Of a stretch of 5,622 bases of DNA, positions 1-5,091 are shown in pieces. A program made the position numbers and the translations under genes. Numbering within the stretch: the first letter of the stretch is position 1; the number at the start of each line of letters is the position of its first letter. The notes under the pieces were generated by a model. The model saw nothing but the letters and a program-made list of their open reading frames with translations, had not been told where the DNA came from and did not search any database. The stretch covers positions 1-5,622 of the forward strand of contig JAEWKX010000189.1 in the NCBI GenBank assembly GCA_023393575.1, written 5' to 3'. This DNA comes from Pseudomonadota bacterium. Lineage in GTDB: Bacteria > Pseudomonadota > Alphaproteobacteria > Rhizobiales > Rhizobiaceae.

Positions 1-8
1 AATCGGAC

Positions 9-1451
9 ATGAGCTCTGAACTCTTCCTCGCAAGCCTGCAACTGTCCATGCCGGAGATCATTCTGGCGGTGGGAGCGCTTGCCCTCCTCATGATCGGGGT
101 GTTTTCCGGTGATCGATCCGCTCCGACAGTCACGGGTCTTGCGGTAGCGCTGATCATTGCGGCGGGTCTCTGGCTGGTGCTGGTGCCTGGGAATGGCGAG
201 GCCTATGGCGGCGCCTTCATACTCGATCCATTTGCGCGCTTCATGAAGGTGGTTGCGCTGGTCGGATCCGTCACGGCCATGGTCATGACGGTCGGACATG
301 CGCGCTCGGAGCAACTCGACCGCTTCGAATTCCCCGTCCTGATGGTGCTGGCGACGCTCGGCATGATGCTGCTGATCTCGGCCAACGACCTGCTGGCGCT
401 CTACCTCGGCCTCGAGCTGATGTCGCTCTCGCTCTACGTCTGCGCCGCCATCAACCGCGACAGCCTGCGGTCGACGGAATCCGGCCTGAAATACTTCGTG
501 CTCGGTTCGCTGTCGTCGGGCATGCTGCTCTACGGATGCTCGCTGGTCTACGGCTTCACCGGCAATACCGGCTTCGACGAGATTGCCGCCGTCCTGTCGG
601 CCGACACGCGTTCGCTCGGGCTCGTCTTTGGCCTGGTCTTCGTGCTGGCCGGCGTCTGCTTCAAGATTTCCGCCGTTCCGTTCCACATGTGGACGCCGGA
701 CGTCTATGAAGGCGCTCCGACGCCGGTCACCGCCTTCTTCGCCGCCGGTCCCAAGGTCGCCGCCATGGCGATCCTCGTGCGCGTCGTCTCGGAAGCCTTC
801 ATGCCGATCGTCGCCGACTGGCAGCAGATCCTCGTCTTCGTCTCGATCGCGTCGATGCTGCTCGGTTCCTTCGCGGCCATCGGCCAGCGCAACATCAAGC
901 GCCTGATGGCCTATTCCTCGATCGGTCACATGGGGTTCGCGCTGGTCGGTCTCGCCGCCGGCACGGAGACGGGTGTTTCCGGCGTCATTCTCTACATGCT
1001 TATCTACATGGTGATGACGCTCGGCACTTTCGCCTGCATCATGGCGATGCGCCGCAAGGAAGGGGAGAATGTCGAGAACGTCGATGATCTCGCAGGCCTT
1101 GCTTCCACCAAGCCCTTCATGGCCGTCGTCCTGACAGCGCTGATGTTCTCCATGGCGGGTATCCCGCCGCTGGCCGGCTTCTTCGCGAAGTATTTTGTCT
1201 TCGTCGCAGCCATCGAGGCAAAGCTCTATGCCCTCGCCATCATCGGTGTGCTGACCTCGGTGGTGGGCGCCTATTATTACCTGCGCATCGTCAAGCTGAT
1301 GTGGTTCGACGAAGCGACGGGTGAGTTCGCGCGGATCGCCGGCGAATTGCGGCTTGTCTTCGGCCTGTCCGGTCTCTTCGTCACCGCCTATGTTCTCTTC
1401 GGCGGCCCGGTCGGTAACGCGGCGAACGCTGCCGCTAGATCATTCTTCTGA
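9..1451 (+). CDS. nuoN: NADH-quinone oxidoreductase subunit N (complex I, NuoN)
   Basis: This 480-residue integral membrane protein is one of the three antiporter-like proton-pumping subunits of respiratory complex I (NADH to quinone) in the inner membrane. The chain is almost wholly hydrophobic, enough for about 14 helices, and carries the Proton_antipo_M (PF00361) region at roughly residues 120-420. Residues expected in the proton channel are visible: E136 in [11 protein letters not shown]161 in [10 protein letters not shown]219 in [15 protein letters not shown]249 in AAGPKVAAM and K394 in FFAKYFVF. These line up with E. coli NuoN E133, K158, K217, K247 and K395 (from memory). Length matches the family (about 480), so it is intact. 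The ATG at 9 gives the N-terminus [16 protein letters not shown], typical of rhizobial NuoN; only eight bases lie upstream, so the ribosome site cannot be judged. It should be the last gene of the nuo cluster, and birA follows after two bases. Confidence 0.97.
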   Translation: MSSELFLASLQLSMPEIILAVGALALLMIGVFSGDRSAPTVTGLAVALIIAAGLWLVLVPGNGEAYGGAFILDPFARFMKVVALVGSVTAMVMTVGHARSEQLDRFEFPVLMVLATLGMMLLISANDLLALYLGLELMSLSLYVCAAINRDSLRSTESGLKYFVLGSLSSGMLLYGCSLVYGFTGNTGFDEIAAVLSADTRSLGLVFGLVFVLAGVCFKISAVPFHMWTPDVYEGAPTPVTAFFAAGPKVAAMAILVRVVSEAFMPIVADWQQILVFVSIASMLLGSFAAIGQRNIKRLMAYSSIGHMGFALVGLAAGTETGVSGVILYMLIYMVMTLGTFACIMAMRRKEGENVENVDDLAGLASTKPFMAVVLTALMFSMAGIPPLAGFFAKYFVFVAAIEAKLYALAIIGVLTSVVGAYYYLRIVKLMWFDEATGEFARIAGELRLVFGLSGLFVTAYVLFGGPVGNAANAAARSFF

Positions 1452-1453
1452 GG

Positions 1454-2224
1454 ATGGCGAGAACAACGGAACGCTTCTCGCTGGAGGCGTTCCGCCATGA
1501 AGCCCTCGCAGACGTCGGCTCAACCAATAGCGAGTGTCTTGCTCGCGCGCATGCCGGTGATCCGGGACATCTCTGGTTGACGGCGACGCGGCAGACGAGT
1601 GGCCGCGGACGACGAGGCCGGCCATGGACGTCCGAAGCGGGCAACCTCTACGCCTCCCTGCTCCTGCTTGATCCGGCGCCCATGCAGCGGCTGGGATCGT
1701 TGCCGCTCGCCGTTGCGCTTGCCGTCCATGGAGCAATCAGGGCGGTGCTGCCCGCCGGGTCCGAACCGGTGGAGGTCAAGTGGCCGAACGATATCCTGAT
1801 CGGGCGCCAGAAGACCTGCGGCATCCTGATGGAGGGGGAGAGGCTGGCCGATGGGCGGCATGCACTGGTCATCGGGATCGGCATCAATATCCGGCATATG
1901 CCGGGCACCGCCGCCTACGGCGTTACGCGCCTGGAAGATCATGGCTGCCGCGCATCTCCGGAAGAGCTGTTTGCGCATCTTTTCAGGGAGATGGCAAGCA
2001 TTCTGGAATCTTGGGATGAAGGTCGCGGCATCGCCGAAATCACCTTGCGGTGGCTGGATGTCGCATGCGGCGTCGGCGAGCAGATCACGGTGAACCTCGC
2101 GGATCGGTCGCTGGTTGGCCGGTTCGGCGGAATTGACGAACAGGGACTGTTGAAGCTCGAGACCGGCAGCGGACAGATGTTGTCGATCGCAGCCGGTGAT
2201 GTATTCTTCGCACAAACGGAATAA
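1454..2224 (+). CDS. birA: Biotin--[acetyl-CoA-carboxylase] ligase, catalytic domain only (BirA, class I type)
   Basis: This cytosolic enzyme (256 residues) uses ATP to make biotinyl-5'-AMP and transfers biotin to a lysine of carboxylase carrier proteins such as AccB and the propionyl-CoA and pyruvate carboxylases. Family marks in order are VGSTNSE (residues 21-27), the biotinyl-AMP binding loop GRGRRGRPW (50-58), KWPND (109-113), the catalytic lysine region RQKTCGILMEG (K120, matching E. coli K183), the core strand VIGIGINI, and a C-terminal SH3-like domain from about residue 205 (GEQITVNLADRSLVGRF). E. coli BirA has about 320 residues with an N-terminal helix-turn-helix; that domain is absent here, so it should not act as a bio operon repressor. 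The start at 1454 lies two bases after the nuoN stop, with GAGG (1450-1453) touching the ATG, which suggests translation coupled to nuoN. The next gene, rnj, starts seven bases after the stop. Confidence 0.94.
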   Translation: MARTTERFSLEAFRHEALADVGSTNSECLARAHAGDPGHLWLTATRQTSGRGRRGRPWTSEAGNLYASLLLLDPAPMQRLGSLPLAVALAVHGAIRAVLPAGSEPVEVKWPNDILIGRQKTCGILMEGERLADGRHALVIGIGINIRHMPGTAAYGVTRLEDHGCRASPEELFAHLFREMASILESWDEGRGIAEITLRWLDVACGVGEQITVNLADRSLVGRFGGIDEQGLLKLETGSGQMLSIAAGDVFFAQTE

Positions 2225-2227
2225 GGA
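2223..2227 (+). promoter_or_regulatory. Ribosome binding site fixing the rnj start
   Basis: AAGGA overlaps the birA TAA stop and lies four bases before the ATG at 2232. The alternative in-frame ATGs at 2196 and 2199 lie inside the end of birA, have no purine-rich site before them, and would add the unlikely N-terminus MMYSSHKRNKDV. This favours 2232. Confidence 0.65.
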
Positions 2228-2231
2228 CGTT

Positions 2232-3899
2232 ATGGCCAAACAGGAAGAACTGGTGTTTCTGCCGCTCGGCGGTGTCGGCGAGATCGGCATGAACCTGGCG
2301 CTCTACGGATTTGGACCGCCCGGCAAGCGCCAGTGGATCATGGTCGATTGCGGCGTGACCTTTGCCGGCCCCGAACTGCCGGGCGTGGACCTTGTCCTGC
2401 CGGACATCCGTTTTCTCGCCAACGAGCGGAACAACCTCAAGGGCATCATCATCACCCATGCCCACGAGGATCATTACGGAGCCCTCAACGACCTGTGGCC
2501 GGGTCTCAACGTGCCGGTCTATGCCTCTGCTTTCACAGCGGGAATGCTGGAGGCGAAGCGAAATTTCGAGGGCACCCGCGCCGACATCCCGGTGACGCCG
2601 TTCAAGGCCGGCGACCGGATCACGGTCGGCCCGTTCGACATCGAGGCGGTTCCCGTCAATCACTCCATACCAGAGCCCATGTCGCTGGTCATCCGCACGC
2701 CGCTCGGCAATGTGGTACACACCGGCGACTGGAAGATCGACGAGGCCCCGTCTCTCGGCCCGCTGACGGACGAAGCACGGTTTCGCGCCGTTGGAGACGA
2801 GGGCGTGCTGGCGCTGATGTGCGATTCCACCAATGCCGAACGCGACGGCGTTTCGCCGTCGGAGGAAGAGGTCTCGGAAGGGCTGCGCAAGATCATCGAA
2901 AGCGCCGAGGGCAGGGTGGCGATCACCACCTTCTCCTCCAATGTCGGCCGTATCCGGTCGATAGCACACGCGGCGCATGCCGCGGGCCGGGAGGTCCTGC
3001 TGCTCGGCAGCTCGATGAAGCGCGTTGTCAACGTCGCCCGTGACATCGGGCTCATGGAGGGCATCAAGCCCTTCATCGCCGAAGACGAGTATGGCTATGT
3101 TCCGCGTGACCGCGTGGTGGTCATCCTCACCGGCAGCCAGGGCGAGCCGCGGGCCGCGCTTGCCAAGATTGCCCGCGACGAGATGCGCCATGTGGCGCTC
3201 GCGGCGGGTGACACCGTCGTCTTTTCGTCGCGAACGATTCCCGGCAACGAGAAGGCTATCCTCGAAATCAAGAATGGCCTGATCGACCAGGGCATCCACA
3301 TCGTCACCGACCGGGAGGCACTGGTTCACGTTTCCGGCCATCCGCGCCGCAACGAACTCCTCAGGATGTACGAATGGATCCGCCCGCAGATCCTGGTTCC
3401 CGTCCACGGCGAGGCGGCGCATCTGACGGCACAGGCTGAACTGGGCGAGCAGGCCGGCATTCCGACCATCCCGCGGGTCCGCAACGGCGACCTGCTGCGC
3501 CTCGCCCCGGGCCCGGCGGAAGTCATCGACCAGGTTGCGCACGGGCGGATCTTCAAGGACGGAAAGCTGATCGGTGATCTGGAGGAGATGGGGATCGGCG
3601 ATCGCCGCAAGCTCGCCTATGTCGGCCACGTCTCGGTGAATGTCCTTCTCGACAGCCGTTATGATTTCCTCGGCGACCCCGATCTGGTCGCCTTCGGTCT
3701 GCCGGAATTCGACGAGGAGGGCGAGGATATGGAGGATACGCTCTACGACGCCGTGCTCGGCGCTGTGGAGAGCATTCCCCGCGCTCGCCGCAAAGACCTG
3801 GAGACCCTGCGGGAAGCGATCCGCCGTGCGGTCCGTTCCACGGCCAATGAAGCCTGGGGCAAGAAGCCGGTCGTCACGGTGTTCGTCAACAAGGTCTAG
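2232..3899 (+). CDS. rnj: Ribonuclease J (metallo-beta-lactamase / beta-CASP 5'-3' exo- and endoribonuclease)
   Basis: This cytosolic RNase (555 residues) belongs to the RNase J group; the S. meliloti member has been reported to mature the 5' ends of 16S and 23S rRNA. The N-terminal metallo-beta-lactamase half shows PLGGVGEIGMN (11-21), the zinc motif THAHEDH (75-81: H76, H78, D80, H81), H144 in VNHSIPE and D166 in HTGDWK. The inserted beta-CASP domain shows MCDSTNAE (D198), followed by TTFSSNVGRI (232-241) and GSQGEP (301-306). SGHPRR (H370) and PVHGE (H392) complete the active site. A C-terminal domain follows from about residue 460 and ends in VVTVFVNKV. All catalytic residues are present and the length suits rhizobial RNase J (about 555). 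An ATG 36 bases upstream is in frame, but AAGGA before 2232 supports the shorter start. The gene lies 7 bases after birA and 11 before mce, which suggests one operon. Confidence 0.96.
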   Translation: MAKQEELVFLPLGGVGEIGMNLALYGFGPPGKRQWIMVDCGVTFAGPELPGVDLVLPDIRFLANERNNLKGIIITHAHEDHYGALNDLWPGLNVPVYASAFTAGMLEAKRNFEGTRADIPVTPFKAGDRITVGPFDIEAVPVNHSIPEPMSLVIRTPLGNVVHTGDWKIDEAPSLGPLTDEARFRAVGDEGVLALMCDSTNAERDGVSPSEEEVSEGLRKIIESAEGRVAITTFSSNVGRIRSIAHAAHAAGREVLLLGSSMKRVVNVARDIGLMEGIKPFIAEDEYGYVPRDRVVVILTGSQGEPRAALAKIARDEMRHVALAAGDTVVFSSRTIPGNEKAILEIKNGLIDQGIHIVTDREALVHVSGHPRRNELLRMYEWIRPQILVPVHGEAAHLTAQAELGEQAGIPTIPRVRNGDLLRLAPGPAEVIDQVAHGRIFKDGKLIGDLEEMGIGDRRKLAYVGHVSVNVLLDSRYDFLGDPDLVAFGLPEFDEEGEDMEDTLYDAVLGAVESIPRARRKDLETLREAIRRAVRSTANEAWGKKPVVTVFVNKV

Positions 3900-3906
3900 G
3901 GGAGGA
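3899..3906 (+). promoter_or_regulatory. Strong Shine-Dalgarno site of mce
   Basis: GGGGAGGA begins at the last base of the rnj stop codon (TAG) and stands four bases before the mce ATG at 3911. It is the best ribosome site in the window and makes independent, efficient initiation on mce likely even within the operon. Confidence 0.7.
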
Positions 3907-3910
3907 AACC

Positions 3911-4315
3911 ATGCTCGGCCGAGTGAACCACATCGCGATCGCCGTGCCGGACCTCGCGCGCGCGACGGCTATCTATCGGGATGTATTGGGTGCCAGGGTG
4001 TCGCAGCCGCAGGCGCTGCCGGAGCATGGGGTGACCGTCGTCTTCGTCGAACTCGACAATACCAAGGTCGAGTTGCTGGAACCGCTCGGTGCGGATTCGC
4101 CGATCGGATCGTTCATGGAGAAGTCGCCGTCCGGGGGCATGCACCATATCTGCTACGAGGTCGATGATATCCTCGCGGCCCGCGACCGACTGAAGGCGAG
4201 CGGCCTTCGCGTGCTTGGCGACGGTGATCCGAAGACCGGCGCCCATGGCAAGCCGGTTCTCTTCCTCCATCCCAAGGACCTCGACGGAACGCTTGTCGAA
4301 CTCGAGGAGGTGTGA
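3911..4315 (+). CDS. mce: Methylmalonyl-CoA epimerase (VOC family)
   Basis: This cytosolic metalloenzyme (134 residues) interconverts (S)- and (R)-methylmalonyl-CoA, linking propionyl-CoA carboxylase to the B12-dependent mutase and succinyl-CoA. It is a vicinal-oxygen-chelate protein with two paired beta-alpha-beta-beta-beta modules (about 5-60 and 75-132). Probable metal ligands, placed by comparison with the Propionibacterium enzyme, are H7 (NHIAIAV), E54 (KVELLEP), H78 or H79 (GGMHHICYEV) and E130 (LVELEE). The signature stretches LPEHGVTVVFV, GAHGKPVLFLHPKD and GGMHHIC closely resemble human mitochondrial MCEE as I remember it, which separates it from glyoxalase I and generic VOC proteins. 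Length is typical. The start at 3911 is fixed by a strong ribosome site. It follows rnj by 11 bases and is probably the last gene of the nuo-birA-rnj unit. Biotin ligase upstream activates the carboxylase that makes its substrate. Confidence 0.94.
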   Translation: MLGRVNHIAIAVPDLARATAIYRDVLGARVSQPQALPEHGVTVVFVELDNTKVELLEPLGADSPIGSFMEKSPSGGMHHICYEVDDILAARDRLKASGLRVLGDGDPKTGAHGKPVLFLHPKDLDGTLVELEEV

Positions 4316-4337
4316 CACTCCGCGCCTGCCGGCCTGT

Positions 4338-4366
4338 TTGAGGTGATCGATCTTTGCCGCTATAAG
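4338..4366 (+). promoter_or_regulatory. Putative sigma-70 promoter of the DUF1467 gene
   Basis: TTGAGG (4338-4343) and CTATAA (4360-4365) are separated by 16 bases (17 if the -10 is read as TATAAG). This resembles the rhizobial CTTGAC-N17-CTATAT consensus. Transcription would begin near 4372, leaving a leader of about 20 bases with AGGAAG before the ATG at 4393. The position in the only sizeable gap between mce and the next gene supports it. It was found by eye without scoring. Confidence 0.45.
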
Positions 4367-4381
4367 CCAGGCAGTCCCTGC

Positions 4382-4387
4382 AGGAAG
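4382..4387 (+). promoter_or_regulatory. Ribosome binding site of the DUF1467 gene
   Basis: AGGAAG lies five bases before the ATG at 4393, the normal spacing, and supports that start for a short gene that could otherwise be doubted. Confidence 0.6.
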
Positions 4388-4392
4388 CCCTC

Positions 4393-4662
4393 ATGTCGCT
4401 GTTGTCGATCTTAGCTGTCTATTTCATCATCTGGTGGATCACTCTGTTCGCGGTCCTGCCGCTCGGCATGCGGTCGCAGGGGGACGAGGGAGACGTGACG
4501 CTGGGGACGGTGGAAAGTGCACCTGCGCGGTTCCGTGCAGGACGTGTACTGCTTCTGACCACATTGATTTCCGCCGCGATCTACGCAGGTTGGTTCGTGG
4601 TCTCGAATTACTTCGGCATCAGCCTGAGTAGTCTTCCGCGGGTCGTGCCGCAATTCGACTAG
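4393..4662 (+). CDS. DUF1467 family small inner-membrane protein, function unknown
   Basis: This 89-residue protein has two clear membrane helices, at about residues 5-24 (SILAVYFIIWWITLFAVLPL) and 51-71, joined by a polar loop of about 25 residues containing GMRSQGDEGDVTLGTVESAP. The order WWITLFAVLPLG, then a charged loop with GT.ESAP, then the second helix, is what I recall for DUF1467 proteins, which are common in Alphaproteobacteria and often sit near mce or proS. There is no cleavable signal peptide pattern and no catalytic motif, and no function is known to me. A good ribosome site and a promoter-like sequence stand before it. It lies 77 bases after mce, so it is either the operon tail or a separate unit. 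A minus-strand terminator hairpin starts 12 bases after its stop. Family assignment is from memory; that the gene is real is well supported. Confidence 0.85.
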   Translation: MSLLSILAVYFIIWWITLFAVLPLGMRSQGDEGDVTLGTVESAPARFRAGRVLLLTTLISAAIYAGWFVVSNYFGISLSSLPRVVPQFD

Positions 4663-4674
4663 CGGCGAGCGTCC

Positions 4675-4705
4675 AAAAAAAAAACAAGGCCGTGAGGCCT
4701 TGTTT
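4675..4705 (-). terminator. Intrinsic terminator of the minus-strand sRNA
   Basis: A perfect 10-bp stem (4682-4691 with 4696-4705, arms AAACAAGGCC and GGCCTTGTTT) closes a four-base loop. The ten A's at 4675-4684 become an unbroken T run on the minus strand, so the hairpin ends minus-strand transcripts near 4675. On the plus strand only TTT and then CCAG follow, so it would be a poor terminator for the DUF1467 gene, although some two-way action is possible. Confidence 0.85.
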
Positions 4706-4820
4706 CCAGTTTCGCGTGATCCTTAACCGTTACCGGGGCTGCGACGAGCGCGCCTAAGATCTGATCCTCCCAAGACTTGACCGCGAAGGGACAAGGAACT
4801 GATCTCCCTGCCTCTTTTAT
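4675..4820 (-). ncRNA. Probable trans-acting small RNA of the alpha-r9 (Smr9C) family
   Basis: A minus-strand transcript of about 146 nt is bounded by a promoter-like GATGAC-N17-CTAGCT (start near 4820) and a strong intrinsic terminator (end near 4675). It contains no ATG, so it is not coding. Possible foldings include AGGGA (4809-4805) with TCCCT (4791-4787), TTCGCG (4787-4782) with CGCGAA (4716-4711), and the terminator stem. A purine-rich GGGAGGAT (4771-4764) lies in the middle. Known: the alpha-r9 sRNAs of rhizobia, Agrobacterium and Brucella are about 144-158 nt, are independently transcribed, and in S. meliloti lie, as I recall, next to proS. Inference: this is that sRNA, since place, length and layout all agree. 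I could not align it to the family model, and the alternative is an unrelated sRNA. Targets are unknown to me. Confidence 0.72.
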
Positions 4821-4827
4821 GGGCTGA

Positions 4828-4856
4828 AGCTAGCCTAAAGATTGGGCCTTGTCATC
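4828..4856 (-). promoter_or_regulatory. Putative sigma-70 promoter of the minus-strand sRNA
   Basis: Read on the minus strand, GATGAC (4856-4851) and CTAGCT (4833-4828) are separated by 17 bases and share TGAC and CTA..T with the alphaproteobacterial consensus CTTGAC-N17-CTATAT. The start would fall near 4821-4820, giving a transcript of about 146 nt to the terminator. The match was found after the terminator suggested a minus-strand RNA, so it is partly guided by expectation. Confidence 0.5.
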
Positions 4857-4881
4857 TGCTTTTTTTGTATTTTTGCTACAG

Positions 4882-4928
4882 TTGAACATTATTTCGCTGT
4901 TGACAAAAATGTCGCAGATTTGTCACAA
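4882..4928 (+). promoter_or_regulatory. Candidate proS promoter region, low certainty
   Basis: Two overlapping possibilities are seen in the AT-rich patch: TTGAAC (4882-4887) with AAAAAT (4905-4910) at a 17-base spacing, and a perfect -35 TTGACA (4900-4905) with a poor -10 TCACAA (4923-4928) at 17 bases. Either would give a proS leader of about 155-175 bases. Neither is strong by eye. Confidence 0.3.
4901..4925. repeat. Inverted repeat TGACAAA-N11-TTTGTCA, possible operator
   Basis: Perfect 7-bp arms at 4901-4907 and 4919-4925 surround an 11-base centre. Centre-to-centre spacing of 18 bases is close to two helical turns, as for a dimeric regulator. The left arm overlaps the TTGACA hexamer of one candidate proS promoter. 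A further TTGTCA stands at 4849-4854, inside the sRNA -35 region. It is not a terminator: the stem is AT-rich, the loop is long and no T run follows. Confidence 0.4.
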
Positions 4929-5091
4929 ACCGATCCTTTCCCGTCATCCCATCCGGCGCGTCCCATCGCGGCCGAATTGACCGCCGCGTCGGGCCGGGTT
5001 CCCTTGGCCGGGCGAAACCGCTATGAACCCTGCTAACCCGCCTTCAAAACTGCCGATTCCCCTCAGGGTCGTCCAAACCTCGGAACATTTC

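Larger units (their letters stand above)
4663..5091. other. Intergenic region between the DUF1467 gene and proS (429 bases)
   Basis: The left half holds the minus-strand sRNA, its terminator and its promoter. Bases about 4860-4930 are clearly AT-rich, with T runs at 4860-4866 and 4870-4874, and contain an inverted repeat and promoter-like hexamers pointing toward proS. Bases about 4931-5091 are C-rich and show no gene, hairpin terminator or repeat that I could support; they are probably the untranslated leader of proS. No protein-coding gene is supported on either strand. Confidence 0.7.

Noticed and set aside
1520..2290. Minus-strand open frame of 256 codons opposite birA
   Set aside because: Shadow of birA with no domain and an unlikely composition; birA itself carries all ligase motifs.
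2085..3629. Minus-strand open frame of 514 codons opposite rnj
   Set aside because: It lies fully opposite a clear RNase J gene with every catalytic motif. Long antisense frames are a by-product of GC-rich codon bias, and its translation is rich in R, D and H with no recognisable domain.
3896..4318. Minus-strand open frame of 140 codons covering mce exactly
   Set aside because: Antisense shadow of a complete methylmalonyl-CoA epimerase; no ribosome site or family match.
4306..4321. Small hairpin at the mce stop codon (GGAG/CTCC with inner TG/CA)
   Set aside because: Six pairs with a bulged G and no T run after it, so it is not convincing as a terminator.
4723..4734. CtrA-like TTAACCGTTACC
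   Set aside because: The consensus needs TTAA-N7-TTAAC; here the spacing is three bases and the second half is degraded. It also lies inside the sRNA body rather than at a promoter.
4696..4852. Direct repeat GGCCTTGT at 4696-4703 and 4845-4852
   Set aside because: Eight bases is within chance, and each copy is already explained by the terminator arm and the sRNA promoter region.
4663..4860. 6S RNA (ssrS) as identity of the minus-strand RNA
   Set aside because: 6S genes usually sit near a 5-formyltetrahydrofolate cyclo-ligase or zapA gene and fold into a long rod with a large central bubble; neither the neighbours nor the visible pairing fit.
4821..4874. Possible plus-strand terminator before the T runs at 4860-4874
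   Set aside because: Only four-base stems (GGCT/AGCC, AGAT/ATCT) precede the T runs, too weak and, for the first, too far away.
4842..5036. Short plus-strand frame (64 codons) in the intergenic region
   Set aside because: It needs a TTG start without a ribosome site, runs through the AT-rich promoter patch and inverted repeat, and gives an implausible Cys/Phe then Pro/Ser-rich sequence.
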